Source: Treponema sp.
Lineage (GTDB): Bacteria > Spirochaetota > Spirochaetia > Treponematales > Breznakiellaceae
Length of the DNA stretch: 7,769 nt
Direction: 5' to 3'
Assembly: GCA_031257595.1 (NCBI GenBank)
Contig: JAIROH010000169.1
Span: forward strand, 1 to 7,769
Shown: positions 1 to 7,769 of the stretch, piece after piece
Layout of the letters: each line of letters starts with the position of its first letter
Numbering within the stretch: position 1 is the stretch's first letter
Made by a program: the position numbers and the translations under genes
The notes under the pieces: model-generated
What the model was told of the DNA's origin: nothing
The model's database searches: none
Seen by the model: only the letters and a program-made list of their open reading frames with translations

Positions 1-43
1 TAGGGCAACGCTGATTAACGTGTAGCTAATCAACGTTGCCCTA
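1..43 (+). terminator. Stem-loop with T-rich tail, probable terminator for a plus-strand gene lying before the window
   Basis: Arms 1-17 and 27-43 pair over 17 positions with one mismatch (C11 against A33, which becomes a G-U pair on the minus strand). The loop is 9 nt. The plus strand continues TTATTTTTCTCGTTTTT (44-60), a T-rich tail expected of an intrinsic terminator. The stem begins at base 1, so it may extend outside the window. A mobile-element end is an alternative reading. Confidence 0.5.
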
Positions 44-46
44 TTA

Positions 47-80
47 TTTTTCTCGTTTTTCTGCGAAAAACTGCGAAAAA
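47..80. repeat. A/T-rich imperfect palindrome with tandem CTGCGAAAAA
   Basis: CTGCGAAAAA occurs twice in tandem (61-70 and 71-80). With the upstream T-rich stretch it forms a hairpin: GTTTTTC (55-61) pairs with GAAAAAC (65-71) around TGC, and TTTTTC (47-52) pairs with GAAAAA (75-80) across a small internal loop. It supplies T-runs on both strands between two stronger stem-loops, which would suit bidirectional termination. Confidence 0.45.
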
Positions 81-93
81 ACCACATTAAAGT

Positions 94-129
94 AGCGCTG
101 ATTTATTCGCTTTCGAATAAATCAGCGCT
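94..129 (-). terminator. Perfect 16-bp stem-loop, probable terminator of the DUF3798 gene
   Basis: Arms 94-109 and 114-129 are perfectly complementary over 16 bp around a CTTT loop. It lies 31 bp past the minus-strand stop at 161. Reading the minus strand, the stem is followed after about 12 nt by TTTTTT and then further T-runs, so termination in that direction is plausible although the T-tract is delayed. The core CGCTGATT is shared with the stem-loop at 1-43. Confidence 0.55.
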
Positions 130-160
130 TCCCAAGAAAAATATTAAACCGGGAAATACG

Positions 161-1405
161 TTAATTTCCCTGGAACTTTATCGCGTAGTATTTTTCCGGT
201 ATTTTCTGCTGCGTAGTGGGAATGTATTTTCCGGGACTTCCCATAACGTAGGTATCCATGTAAATGAGCAGATGGTTCCGCGCCCGGATGCCGGTATTGG
301 CGTCGGTATAGTACGCGCCGTTCCACTTCGCGCCGGGAGTAAACTCACCCAGGGCCGCCCACATATCGTTCAGGTTCCCGAGCTTTGCCTTCCCTTCGAG
401 GATCCGTTTGGCGTATTCACCCCAGCCGGCGCTCTGGGCAAAGCCGTAGGAAAAGGCCCAGGTTCCGAACTTGCCGGCGCCGCCCTTGGCGACCACGGCG
501 GCCTCAACCCTCTTGAGGATTTCGGGGAAGTTGCCCGCTTCTGCGGAAAGGTCGAGGCCCAGCGCGCCGGGATAACCCATAAGCGGCGAGGGAAGATCGG
601 CCTCTACAAACAGGCCGCCGTAGACAAGAAGCTGCCTAAGCAGCGGCTCGGTATGGGCGTCGTTGGTACAGAAGAACGCCGTGTCTTTGCCGTACTGCTG
701 AATCCACTGCGGAGTCTGTTCCAGAATGTACTGCTGGGCGCCGGCCACGCCCACGTCGCTGGTGGGATCGGGGGCGGTAACAAACACAAAGCGGATCCCC
801 AGATCCTTACAGGCTTCTTCCATAATTTGACGGCGGAGTCCGAGCGACTCATAGCTCATGTGCCGGGGAAACGAAATATGAACAAAGGTCTTGGCTCCAA
901 GCTGTTTTGCCGCCCAGGGGATAAGATAGCCGCGGGAAATAAAGTCCGCGTTGGTCGCAAGATGGGCCGACTGCTGGATGACCAGCGGATCTTCGTGGGC
1001 TTCCGCGGCAATCAGCAGAATATCGGACCGCCGTTCCCGTACCCGCCTAAAGGCTTCCGCTGTACCGGGAATCGCGTTGTTAATGATGATCGCTTTCATC
1101 AGCGGATCGTCACAGAGGGAAGTTACCTGAGAGATAAACACTTCCTGCTGATCCATAAAGTTGTCAGGATAGGTGATGTGCTGGATTATCCCGCCGTCGC
1201 TGACCCGGCCATAGCGGCGGATAAGCTCTTCCGCGCCGCGAAGATCGTCTTCGGCCTGGGACACCGTCTCGGTCAGGATACCGATATGGAAGGGGCCGTT
1301 TACCTTCCAGTCCCGTTCACCGGCCGCGGAACCGGTTTGTCCTGAAGGACCGGCAAAAAGCGCCGCCGATACAAACAGAAATAAAATACCCGTAAATTTC
1401 CTCAT
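161..1405 (-). CDS. Secreted DUF3798 protein, periplasmic-binding-protein-like
   Basis: This 414-aa protein matches the DUF3798 family (PF12683) over nearly its whole length, as judged by eye from conserved stretches. These are GILTETVSQAEDD (about 42-54), TYPDNF (78-83), IPGTAEAFRR (112-121), HEDP (137-140), FVHISFPRHMS (174-184), APDPTSDVG (211-219), DTAFFCTNDAHTEP (241-254) and PSPLMGYPGA (272-281). A Sec signal peptide covers residues 1 to about 18 (basic MRK, hydrophobic core, cleavage near LFA|GP). No lipobox cysteine is seen, so it is probably a soluble periplasmic protein. The ATG at 1405 is preferred over an upstream ATG at 1507 because AGGAGAGG lies 6 nt before it and it starts the signal peptide exactly. 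The family resembles substrate-binding proteins but its ligand is unknown to me. No transporter genes lie in the window. It is divergent from the Uma2 gene and appears monocistronic here. Confidence 0.9.
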   Translation of the reverse strand: MRKFTGILFLFVSAALFAGPSGQTGSAAGERDWKVNGPFHIGILTETVSQAEDDLRGAEELIRRYGRVSDGGIIQHITYPDNFMDQQEVFISQVTSLCDDPLMKAIIINNAIPGTAEAFRRVRERRSDILLIAAEAHEDPLVIQQSAHLATNADFISRGYLIPWAAKQLGAKTFVHISFPRHMSYESLGLRRQIMEEACKDLGIRFVFVTAPDPTSDVGVAGAQQYILEQTPQWIQQYGKDTAFFCTNDAHTEPLLRQLLVYGGLFVEADLPSPLMGYPGALGLDLSAEAGNFPEILKRVEAAVVAKGGAGKFGTWAFSYGFAQSAGWGEYAKRILEGKAKLGNLNDMWAALGEFTPGAKWNGAYYTDANTGIRARNHLLIYMDTYVMGSPGKYIPTTQQKIPEKYYAIKFQGN

Positions 1406-1411
1406 AATTAT

Positions 1412-1419
1412 CCTCTCCT
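1412..1419 (-). promoter_or_regulatory. Strong ribosome binding site that fixes the DUF3798 start
   Basis: The minus strand reads AGGAGAGG, then the 6-nt spacer ATAATT, then ATG at 1405. This decides the start and excludes the 34-residue N-terminal extension from 1507. Confidence 0.8.
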
Positions 1420-1447
1420 GGTTTTCGTAGTAGTGAATTTTATCTAT

Positions 1448-1482
1448 TTTGACAGTTTGACAGCATGAAGACCGGCTGTCAA
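1448..1482. promoter_or_regulatory. Operator-like repeats in the divergent spacer
   Basis: TTTGACAG occurs twice in tandem (1448-1455 and 1456-1463). The second copy forms an inverted repeat with 1475-1482: TTGACAGC (1457-1464) against GCTGTCAA, 8 bp perfect, with a 10-nt spacer. The site lies between the two divergent starts (1405 minus, 1567 plus). The spacing suits binding of a dimeric regulator. The TTGACA units could also act as -35 boxes, but I found no good -10 at 16-18 nt from any of them. Confidence 0.4.
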
Positions 1483-1512
1483 GGCAAATGCAATAGTACG
1501 GGTTCAAAACGC

Positions 1513-1541
1513 TTGTTCCCGAAAACCATATATTCTATAGT
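1513..1541 (+). promoter_or_regulatory. Candidate promoter for the Uma2 gene
   Basis: A weak -35 TTGTTC (1513-1518) is followed after 17 nt by the -10 TATAGT (1536-1541), which matches 5 of 6 consensus bases. Transcription would start near 1548, leaving a leader of about 19 nt that contains the GGGAGG ribosome site (1556-1561). Confidence 0.35.
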
Positions 1542-1566
1542 TGAAACAATTATACGGGAGGCTGAA

Positions 1567-2139
1567 ATGTCCGACGCTCTGATTAAAGAAGATAAACGCT
1601 GGACCTACCGGGATTACCGGGAATGGGATCTTAAAGAGGGAGAGCGGTATGAGCTTATCTACGGCGTCGCCTACGCCATGTCCGCCCCCAATGCGTATCA
1701 CCAGGCAATTCTCGCGGCATTAACGGCAAAATTTTATAATTTTCTTGAAGGAAAACCCTGCAGGGTCTATCCCGCTCCTTATGACGTGCGGCTTTTTTAC
1801 GCGGAAGATGAAAGCGACGATACGGTGGTTCAGCCGGACCTGACGGTTATCTGCGATGAAAAAAAGCGGGGGCCCGAAGGCTGCCGCGGCGCTCCGGATC
1901 TGGTTGTGGAGATACTTTCGCCTTCCAATACGGTAATAGAGATGGACCGAAAATTCGACCTTTATTTAAGGGCCGGCGTACGGGAATATTGGGTGGTAGC
2001 CCCGGAAGAAAAAGTGATCCACGTCCACCGCTTCCGGGATGGTAAAACGAGTATCCTGATCTACGGCGCCGGCGACAGCGCTGTGTCGGACATACTTCCC
2101 GGCCTTGAAATCCCCCTAGAGCCGGTTTTTACCGAATAG
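1567..2139 (+). CDS. Uma2 family (DUF820) PD-(D/E)XK nuclease-fold protein
   Basis: The 190-aa product has the normal length and layout of the Uma2/DUF820 family (PF05685). An N-terminal segment with YELIYGVAYAMSAP (28-41) and a conserved YHQ (44-46) is followed by the nuclease core: VQPDLTVI (88-95), DLVVEILSPSN (111-121) and FDLYLRAGVREYWVV (130-144). The likely metal-binding acids are D91 and E115. K129 or another helix residue may serve as the lysine; that assignment is inference. The ATG at 1567 is chosen over an upstream in-frame ATG at 1465 because GGGAGG (1556-1561) lies 5 nt before it and family similarity begins just after it. Family members are often multicopy, some are linked to mobile DNA, and their physiological role is unclear. 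No toxin, antitoxin or transposase partner is adjacent. Nothing suggests the active site is broken. Confidence 0.9.
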   Translation: MSDALIKEDKRWTYRDYREWDLKEGERYELIYGVAYAMSAPNAYHQAILAALTAKFYNFLEGKPCRVYPAPYDVRLFYAEDESDDTVVQPDLTVICDEKKRGPEGCRGAPDLVVEILSPSNTVIEMDRKFDLYLRAGVREYWVVAPEEKVIHVHRFRDGKTSILIYGAGDSAVSDILPGLEIPLEPVFTE

Positions 2140-2178
2140 TGCCCGGACGCTTCAAGCCTTGCCAACAGTGCCCAGTGT

Positions 2179-2193
2179 TCTGTCCCAGACAGA
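2179..2193 (+). terminator. Small hairpin after the Uma2 gene
   Basis: TCTGTC (2179-2184) pairs with GACAGA (2188-2193) around CCA, 40 nt past the Uma2 stop. No T-run follows, so terminator function is uncertain. The large palindrome beyond it may do the job instead. Confidence 0.2.
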
Positions 2194-2235
2194 TCGTATT
2201 CAACAGATAAAAGTTTACTCTTATAGTTTTGGCTA

Positions 2236-2286
2236 AATCAAAAAGCAAATAGCGTCAAAACCCACGTCGCCAGGGGTGATACATGC
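2236..2286 (-). repeat. 51-bp dispersed repeat, copy R1
   Basis: Read on the minus strand, this segment matches 7375-7425 on the plus strand at 47 of 51 positions with no gaps. It forms part of the left arm of the palindromic element. A more diverged inverted counterpart (R2) is the right arm, about 2499-2560. All three copies end in TTTGATT or TTTTGATT. Confidence 0.8.
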
Positions 2287-2570
2287 ACACGCGCCCGGAG
2301 GATACAACAGGCGCACATGAAAAGAAGGCGAAGGCTGCGTTATCCGTTCCTGCGGAACGGATAACAGCGAAGTTTCCGCAAAGCCGAAACTTCGGACATG
2401 GATGGTGGAGTTTTGCCCCTGGCAAAACTCCGCAGCAATCCGCAAAGCGGATTGCGCCCTCGCCGCTTTAGTCTTTGTGCGCCTGTTCAGGGTACGGGCG
2501 CATGTGCCTGCCCCATTAAGCAGCGACATGGGCTTTGCTGTCATTGTGGCATTTTGATTTTGTCAGAACA

Positions 2571-4232
2571 CTAGTTTGACCTCAGGGCCGCCCGGTATTC
2601 GTTTTCGTAGCGTTTGAGCTGGGGGTTGTTGGGATCCAGGGCCAGGGCCTGTTTGAGGTAATACACGGCCCGGCGTTCATCCCTGCGGCGGTGGTAAATT
2701 TCAAACATCGCGACAAGGGCGTCGAGGTTACGGGGATCTTCAAAAAGGCTTGAGCGGAGATCGTTCATCGCCGCGTCGTCGTCGTTTCTGAGCCTGCTCC
2801 GCAAATAGTAGTACCTGCTTTTCTGTGCGCCGCCGCTTACCGCCTGAAGCCGCCGCTCTATAATCTCCAGGGCTTCGGATCGCCGGCCGGTGTCTATAAG
2901 CGCGGTAAGATAGGCCGCTGTGGCTTCCTCACCGGCTCCTTCCCGGTTAAAAAGTTCCCGCGCATAGGCAAGGGCGGCGGCGGCGTTTCCCAATCCCCGT
3001 TCCACCCTGTATGCGTCAAGCAGGTCTCCGTTGTTCCGGCGGCGCGCGAGAAGACGTTCAAGCAGTTCCCTGGCCTCCCTCCAGGCTTCCCGCCTGACCG
3101 TGTCTTTCACGGCAAGAGACAGTACTTCCGGATCGGGGTTGGGTTTGCTGAGAAGACTTGTGAGGATCGCCCTTCCCTCGGCGACGTCTTCCGGGCGGAC
3201 CGATTCCATCAAAAGGCCCGCCATATAGACGAGCGCCTCGGTGTCGTCGGGCCAGGAACGGATAATCGAACGCAGGTAATTCAGGGCGGAATCGCGATTA
3301 CGGTACGATTCCGCCTGAAGCCGGGCGCGCAAAAAAAGGTACTGGCGATTTCCCGAATCAATCGACGCATAGGTATCAAGCGGCGCCTGGGCTTCCTGAT
3401 AACGGCCCTGTTCCATCGCCGTGTAGGCTTTTAACAAAAGGAATTCTCCGTCACGGGGATTACGCTGAAGTATTTCCGCAATAGCCGCTTCGGCGCTGGA
3501 CCAGTCCCCCGCGGCGGCGTAGTTTCGGGCCAGCTCCTTTTTTATTCCCATATTGTCGGGATAGCGAATCAAAAGCCCGGCAAGGCGCGATGCCGCCTGC
3601 TCCCCTTCTCCGCGGTCGTTCAAGATCCTGATAAGCCCCAATTCCGCGGGATAGCAGTCCGCCGCGTTTTCCAAAGCCTCGCGGTAGGCTGCTTCCGCCT
3701 CTTCGGCGTTACCTTCTTTTTCATGCACAAAACCCCGGAAAAGGGAAGGCAGCACGGAACCGGGATTGAGCGCGGCGGCTTTTTCCAGATCCGGCAGGAC
3801 GTTCCGAAGCTGCGTATTGCCCCGGGGTTCCGGGTAATACGCGAGGAACGGCAGTATATATTCAAGAAAATCCCGTGAATCGGCCGGGGGCGGCGTATAG
3901 ATACCTTTGTCCGCATTCCGGAGTATCCGTGTGTAGGCGCTGGTAACCGGAGCGTCGGGAGGGAGGTAGCGTACCGGCAGATCCGGGTATACCGAACGGA
4001 GCAGAGCCGCGGCGGCGGCGTTCATCAGCCTGCCGAATTCAACGGTTCCAAGGTTTCTGCCCTGAATCAGTGAAACGGCCTGGGCCAGGGAACCCGGAGA
4101 ACCGGTTTCGACCTGATAACGGATTTCGTCGGCTATTCCCCGTATAACCGGAGCGGAAGAACCGGAGGCCGGCGGAGAGGTCTGGATTGGGACCGGCTGT
4201 ACCGGCGGTTCTGCCCTGCACGCGTACAGCAT
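2571..4232 (-). CDS. TPR-repeat protein, probable lipoprotein with an unresolved N-terminus
   Basis: From the ATG at 4232 the product is 553 aa and consists mostly of helical tetratricopeptide-like repeats. Clear units lie at about 145-190, 195-225, 230-258, 263-291, 435-461 and 503-537, the last with a canonical AVYYLKQALALDPNNP. Such proteins are scaffolds for protein interactions. The N-terminus begins MLYACRAEPPVQP, followed by a Pro/Ser-rich linker. LYAC fits a lipobox, but only four residues precede the cysteine. The same frame continues upstream as a hydrophobic, basic segment (FFRRPASFCFCLV) without an ATG, GTG or TTG, and no Shine-Dalgarno precedes 4232. The annotated start is therefore the minimum ORF and not a confident one. 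It lies downstream of the small membrane-protein gene on the same strand, so the two may be cotranscribed. The stop codon sits inside the CTAGTGTTCTG end of the palindromic element. Confidence 0.85.
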   Translation of the reverse strand: MLYACRAEPPVQPVPIQTSPPASGSSAPVIRGIADEIRYQVETGSPGSLAQAVSLIQGRNLGTVEFGRLMNAAAAALLRSVYPDLPVRYLPPDAPVTSAYTRILRNADKGIYTPPPADSRDFLEYILPFLAYYPEPRGNTQLRNVLPDLEKAAALNPGSVLPSLFRGFVHEKEGNAEEAEAAYREALENAADCYPAELGLIRILNDRGEGEQAASRLAGLLIRYPDNMGIKKELARNYAAAGDWSSAEAAIAEILQRNPRDGEFLLLKAYTAMEQGRYQEAQAPLDTYASIDSGNRQYLFLRARLQAESYRNRDSALNYLRSIIRSWPDDTEALVYMAGLLMESVRPEDVAEGRAILTSLLSKPNPDPEVLSLAVKDTVRREAWREARELLERLLARRRNNGDLLDAYRVERGLGNAAAALAYARELFNREGAGEEATAAYLTALIDTGRRSEALEIIERRLQAVSGGAQKSRYYYLRSRLRNDDDAAMNDLRSSLFEDPRNLDALVAMFEIYHRRRDERRAVYYLKQALALDPNNPQLKRYENEYRAALRSN

Positions 4233-4308
4233 AACGAGGCAAAAACAGAACGATGCAGGACGCCGGAAAAAACAGAAAATCGGCGGCAGCTGAGCAAGCG
4301 CGGTTCCT
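4233..4308 (-). other. Possible true start of the TPR lipoprotein, out of frame by one base
   Basis: On the minus strand, AGGA (4308-4305), a 7-nt spacer and a TTG codon at 4297 form a plausible start. From it the reading frame is one base off the TPR frame. A T6 run lies between (plus-strand A6 at 4267-4272). One extra T would give a complete signal peptide (MLSCRRFSVFFRRP, then ASFCFCLVMLYAC) ending in a good lipobox. As written, the TTG frame stops at 4039. Confidence 0.4.
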
Positions 4309-4326
4309 GGCCTTTTTTTGCTGTTT

Positions 4327-4346
4327 GATTTGAACAGAACGCTAGT
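4327..4346 (-). repeat. Repeat-end motif at the stop of the membrane-protein gene
   Basis: On the minus strand CTAGCGTTCTG is followed three bases later by AAATCAAA and GC. This parallels the right end of the palindromic element, where CTAGTGTTCTG is followed three bases later by AAATCAAA and GC. Both copies overlap the TAG stop codon of the preceding minus-strand gene. It may be a decayed or solo element end. Confidence 0.45.
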
Positions 4347-4881
4347 CTCCGTTTTTTTTATTGGTTCCCAGGGATAACACCATCAGAATAAGTCCGGCCA
4401 GAACCATAAAGAGGGGCCACCAGTCGATCATAAAACGTTTAAACGAAAAGGAAACAAGCCTGAGCGAAAAAGGAAGCAGTATAAATCCCAAAAAGATAAA
4501 AGCCAGCGCGGGAATAAAATACCGTATCCGTATTGCCTTAAAATGGCGCCATCCGGCGGGAACAAGGGCCAGGCCGGCAAATACGGAAAACAGCGGCCAG
4601 CCCTGGGAAAGACTTAAAGGGATGACGCGCAGGCCGGAAAAAAAGAAAAAAAGGCCCGCTAAAAGGAAAAAAAGGGCGGAAAAAAGATATACGGCGCGTT
4701 TGCTGATTTTTGTGGCAATAACCGCGAACAGACCGCCGATAATTAAAAAAAGGCAGGACCAGAACAGGGAGAGACGGGAAACGCCGGTTAGGGCGCCCAA
4801 AAGAAACACGGTCCCCAGAAGCATAAGCAGCAGGCCTGAGTAAAACACTATCTGGGTGATAATACGGCGGGTTAAATGCAT
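4342..4881 (-). CDS. Six-helix integral membrane protein, LiaI/LiaF-like transmembrane motifs
   Basis: The 179-aa product is almost wholly hydrophobic. Likely transmembrane helices are at about 9-31, 38-58, 63-83, 95-112, 121-140 and 153-172, with basic loops and a charged tail (TNKKNGD). The motifs WPLFSVFAGLALV (95-107) and WPLFMVLAGLILM (155-167) resemble the W-P-hydrophobic-G signature of LiaI/LiaF-type transmembrane regions (DUF5668-like). Two such motifs suggest an internal duplication. This family link is tentative and gives no reaction. The start MHLTRR at 4881 is chosen because it gives a basic N-terminus directly before helix 1; the ATG at 4977 would overlap the divergent gene and its promoter region. 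No Shine-Dalgarno precedes 4881, and the predicted transcription start lies only about 3 nt upstream, so the mRNA may be leaderless. It probably heads a unit with the TPR gene. Confidence 0.75.
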   Translation of the reverse strand: MHLTRRIITQIVFYSGLLLMLLGTVFLLGALTGVSRLSLFWSCLFLIIGGLFAVIATKISKRAVYLFSALFFLLAGLFFFFSGLRVIPLSLSQGWPLFSVFAGLALVPAGWRHFKAIRIRYFIPALAFIFLGFILLPFSLRLVSFSFKRFMIDWWPLFMVLAGLILMVLSLGTNKKNGD

Positions 4882-4890
4882 ATCATAATA

Positions 4891-4919
4891 AATATACCCG
4901 TTTTTCGTTCCCTTGCCAA
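4891..4919 (-). promoter_or_regulatory. Near-consensus promoter for the membrane-protein gene
   Basis: On the minus strand the -35 TTGGCA (4919-4914) and -10 TATATT (4896-4891) each match consensus at 5 of 6 bases, with an ideal 17-nt spacer. The expected start point is near 4884, just 3 nt before the ATG at 4881. Confidence 0.65.
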
Positions 4920-4941
4920 TGGTATTTCTCCATGTTAGGAT
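4913..4941 (+). promoter_or_regulatory. Weaker candidate plus-strand promoter sharing the -35 region
   Basis: The -35 TTGCCA (4913-4918) overlaps the opposing -35 almost exactly. After 17 nt comes TAGGAT (4936-4941), a 4 of 6 match to the -10. It also contains the AGGA ribosome site (4937-4940) of the transglycosylase gene, so the -10 resemblance could be incidental. Confidence 0.3.
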
Positions 4942-4945
4942 TGAT

Positions 4946-6286
4946 ATGATGACGTTCAAAACCTTCTTTTTTCCCATTATAATGTTGATTTTGGCCGGAG
5001 TAACCGGCGCCGAAGAACGGGTTTCCTATCAGCTTGACGGAGGAAACCGTGTGGAAATACTGTCCGGCGCGCCCGTCGAAAGGCCGCTCAGGCAGATATC
5101 CTATGCCCAGCCCCATACGGTCGTTACACACAGGGAAAAACCTCTGTGTTTAAGCCTTTCCGGCCTTGACGAACCGGCGACACAGAAATTTATCGAACAG
5201 TATTCAAGTCCGGGCGGCATCGCGTGGCTTGGTACGATTGCCAAGCGAAGCGAGGCATACCAGGGGTTTATCCGGAAAGAGATTGAAAAGCGTGGGCTTC
5301 CGCAGGAATTGTTCTACCTTCCGGTTATCGAGTCGGCGTTTTCAACTACCGCGGTAAGCCGCGCGGGCGCTGCCGGGCTTTGGCAGTTTATGCGGAACAG
5401 TATCGGCCCCTACGACATGAGAATTAACGACTGGATGGACGAGCGCAGGGATTTCTGGAAATCCACGGTGGGCGCCCTAAATAAGCTGGAAGACAATTAC
5501 CGGGCTTTGGGAAGCTGGGAACTTGCCCTGGCGGCGTATAACGCCGGCATGGGAACGGTGACCAGGGCGCTTAAACGGTACGAAGGCGCTGATTACTGGG
5601 AGCTTTGCCGGAAAAAAGCCCTGAAAAACGAAACCATTCAATATATTCCGCGGCTGCTTGCCGTTTCGTATATTTTGTCGAATCCCCGGCGTTTCGGCAT
5701 CGAGGCGTCCTGGCCCGAAGATCCCCAGTGGACCCGCATCCCCATAGGCCGTTCCGTGGACCTTGGCCTTGTGGCCGAACACGCGGGGCTTTCCGGAACG
5801 GAGCTTAAAAAGGCCAACGGGGAGCTTTACTACGGCATTACCCCGCCGGATCCGAACTACCATATCAAGGTTCCGCTGGCTCAAGCCCCGGCGATCGCTA
5901 CGGTGCTGGAAGACCCGGAAATCACCCTTATCAAATATTACTTCCATACGATCCATTACGGGGATACCCTTTCGGAGATTGCCGAGAGCTACGGCATTTC
6001 GGTAAGCCAGATCACAAGCTACAATCCGGGGCTTCGTCCCCAGTACCTTAAAATCGGCCAGCGGCTTATCATCCCCGCCCTCAGGGACGTGCGGGTCACC
6101 GAGCGGCCGCGAACCGCCGATACGGTTTCTTTTACGGGAACCCATCTGGTTAAACGGGGAGAATCGCTGTGGTCGATAGCGCTGGCCTACAACACCGATC
6201 CGGAAACCCTGGCGACGGTAAACGGAATGAGCCTGAACGACACCCTGCGTGAAGGCAAGGCGTTGAAAACGCCGGTAAGTCATTGA
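4946..6286 (+). CDS. MltD-like lytic transglycosylase with two LysM domains
   Basis: The 446-aa enzyme is predicted to cleave the MurNAc-GlcNAc bond of peptidoglycan, forming 1,6-anhydro ends, in the periplasm. A signal peptide covers residues 1 to about 22 (MMTFKTFFFPIIMLILAGVTGA). The SLT domain lies at about 95-240. It carries the catalytic glutamate E129 in VIESAFS, then AGAAGLWQF (140-148), DERRDFWKS (165-173), the substrate-groove motif LALAAYNAGMG (193-203) and YIPRLLAV (233-240). All core motifs are intact. LysM domain 1 (about 333-377) contains HYGDTLSEIAESYGIS; LysM 2 (about 399-444) contains KRGESLWSIALAYN. They should anchor the enzyme to the glycan. The start at 4946 (or the next codon, 4949) is chosen because AGGA (4937-4940) precedes it and the signal peptide begins there; the upstream TTG at 4913 lies in the promoter. 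The next gene follows after 5 bp. Confidence 0.93.
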   Translation: MMTFKTFFFPIIMLILAGVTGAEERVSYQLDGGNRVEILSGAPVERPLRQISYAQPHTVVTHREKPLCLSLSGLDEPATQKFIEQYSSPGGIAWLGTIAKRSEAYQGFIRKEIEKRGLPQELFYLPVIESAFSTTAVSRAGAAGLWQFMRNSIGPYDMRINDWMDERRDFWKSTVGALNKLEDNYRALGSWELALAAYNAGMGTVTRALKRYEGADYWELCRKKALKNETIQYIPRLLAVSYILSNPRRFGIEASWPEDPQWTRIPIGRSVDLGLVAEHAGLSGTELKKANGELYYGITPPDPNYHIKVPLAQAPAIATVLEDPEITLIKYYFHTIHYGDTLSEIAESYGISVSQITSYNPGLRPQYLKIGQRLIIPALRDVRVTERPRTADTVSFTGTHLVKRGESLWSIALAYNTDPETLATVNGMSLNDTLREGKALKTPVSH

Positions 6287-7769
6287 CGCGAATGAAAAAA
6301 TCCGCCGTGTTTTTTGCCGTTATTTTTTTTGGCTCCCTGCCAATCCACGCCCAGACCGGAGAAATAAACGGCGTTATCGAATGGGATCGCATGGAACTTT
6401 CCGTGGTCGTTTCCGTGGATCTAAAGAAAGCAGGGTTAAAGCTTCCCGTGGGCAGATCCCAGGCGGAGGCCCTGCTCGACGATCAGTATCCCACCCTGGT
6501 ACACCCCGTCATAATGGGATTACAGGCGGATTCTTCTTCAACGCTGGAAGATCTTGTAAGCGGCGGAGATCTGAGCCTGGAAGACGCGGACAATCTGGCG
6601 TTTCAGGCGCTGCGTATCCCCCCAGCCCTTTCGGGCGATCTGTCGTTGATATCGGCGCGGTATTCCCTAAGCCTCCATACCGTAAGCGCGACGCTTAAAA
6701 AACACAGCCGGCTGCAGGATCCGCCCAGTCCCCTTGTCCCCGCCAAAGTCCGGGACTATACGGGAATCATCATTATCGCCGACGAATCCCTGCCGGTTCA
6801 CGGAAGAAACACCGCCGCCCTTCTCAGGCCTTGCCTTTTTCCAAAAATTTGGGACAGCGGCATGGGTCTTGTCTACGAACGGGGCATGACGAATTCCGAA
6901 GCGGGCATGGTATGTTATGTTTCAAGGGAAAGCGTCCTTGCGGCAAGTCCTTCCGGCCTGGACGAAAAGCTCCTGTCCAGGGTAGGCTCCAATCCCCTTC
7001 GGATCATGGCCAGGGGAGTATTCGGCGAAACGCCCACGGATCCGATCATAGACAGCGAAGACGCCCGGATCATCCTTTCTTCCGAGGCAAACCGCCGCCT
7101 GCTTCGGGAAGGCCGGGTAGCCGTTGTGCTGGACAGGAGCGCCCTCAAGACAAGTCTGTAGGCGCATACGCCTGTATCCAAAAACCGCCGGACGCCTTTA
7201 TAGGGATACAGGCCGGCGGCGGCAAAGCCCACAAGCGGGCTAGCCGATCATCGCCGTTTCTGACGGACGCTTTGGCGTCGCTTTTTCCGCAGGATGTCGG
7301 ATGCCCGCCCGGAGCTTTCCGCCGCCACCCTTTTCAAACAAAGGCGTCCGGCAATCCCGGTTACCGGCGTATGCGCATGTATCACTCCCGGCGACATGGG
7401 TTTTGACGCTATTTGCTCTTTGATTGTATGCGAAGGGTACATACCTCGTCCCTGTGGGGCGTTATTAAAGGTATGTACCCTGAGGCAAATACCTTACTAA
7501 AACAACCAACCCCGTCCGCTCCGCGGCGGGGTTGGTTGATTGTATGCGAAGGGTACATACCCAGGGAAACTGGTGACAGTCACCATTCTTTCCAGGAGAT
7601 TATGGCAAGTACTCTATCGTCAGGTTGATGGTTACGGTATAGTCATCGTGGCTGACGCCACACGCCTTCGTAAAGTCAGCCTCCCAGCCGCTATCGTAGC
7701 CGCTTCTGTCCGAGGGGGTCTTGACGGTAACGGGCTTGGTAAACGAGCTATAGCTGTCATAACCGGTCG

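Larger units (their letters stand above)
2174..2572. repeat. Large palindromic four-hairpin element, possibly MITE-like
   Basis: The 2140-2570 gap holds no convincing gene. It is an imperfect inverted repeat of roughly 100 bp per arm. Paired blocks from outside in are AGTGTTCTG (2174-2182) with 2564-2572; AAATCA (2235-2240) with TGATTT (2555-2560); CCCACGTCGC (2261-2270) with GCGACATGGG (2523-2532), one mismatch; GCACA (2285-2289) with 2503-2507; GCGCCCG (2291-2297) with 2495-2501; AACAGGCGCACA (2306-2317) with 2476-2487, perfect; and GGCGAAGGC (2327-2335) with 2456-2464, one mismatch. Inside are four perfect hairpins: 2339-2350/2354-2365 (12 bp), 2368-2376/2386-2394 (9 bp), 2407-2417/2421-2431 (11 bp) and 2435-2443/2447-2455 (9 bp). 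The predicted fold is a long stem closing a four-hairpin junction. Open frames cross it on both strands, but this follows from the palindrome. No transposase is present. Confidence 0.75.

Overview
The window most likely comes from a spirochaete, probably a gut treponeme. The evidence is a full-length DUF3798 periplasmic protein typical of termite-gut and related treponemes, SLT-LysM and TPR envelope proteins, strong Shine-Dalgarno sites on some genes, moderately high GC coding sequence, and repeat-rich intergenic DNA. The species assignment is inference from the protein families. No rRNA, tRNA, CRISPR array or transposase gene was seen.

Layout. Positions 1-129 hold three back-to-back stem-loops that look like a terminator cluster. 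A secreted DUF3798 protein (minus, 1405-161) and a Uma2/DUF820 PD-(D/E)XK nuclease-fold protein (plus, 1567-2139) diverge from a 161-bp spacer that carries a TTGACAG-type operator-like dyad. Positions 2140-2570 hold no convincing gene. They hold a large imperfect palindrome containing four perfect internal hairpins. Next come a TPR protein that looks like a lipoprotein (minus, 4232-2571) and, upstream of it on the same strand, a small multi-pass membrane protein (minus, 4881-4342). The membrane protein has a near-consensus promoter whose predicted start lies about 3 nt before its ATG. Divergent from it is a two-gene cluster: an MltD-like lytic transglycosylase with two LysM domains (4946-6286) and a secreted protein of unknown function (6292-7161). 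Positions 7162-7599 are intergenic and hold a candidate terminator, a second copy of a 51-bp repeat found in the palindrome, a 26-bp perfect direct repeat with alternative hairpins, and a strong minus-strand terminator. That terminator serves a truncated minus-strand gene (7600 to past 7769).

Most of the genes act in the cell envelope. The transglycosylase cuts and binds peptidoglycan, its downstream partner is exported to the periplasm, and the TPR and membrane proteins are envelope-associated. I see no complete new multi-gene system. The most unusual material is non-coding: the 2174-2572 four-hairpin palindrome and its dispersed relatives, the overlapping divergent promoters at 4891-4941, and the disrupted start of the TPR lipoprotein.
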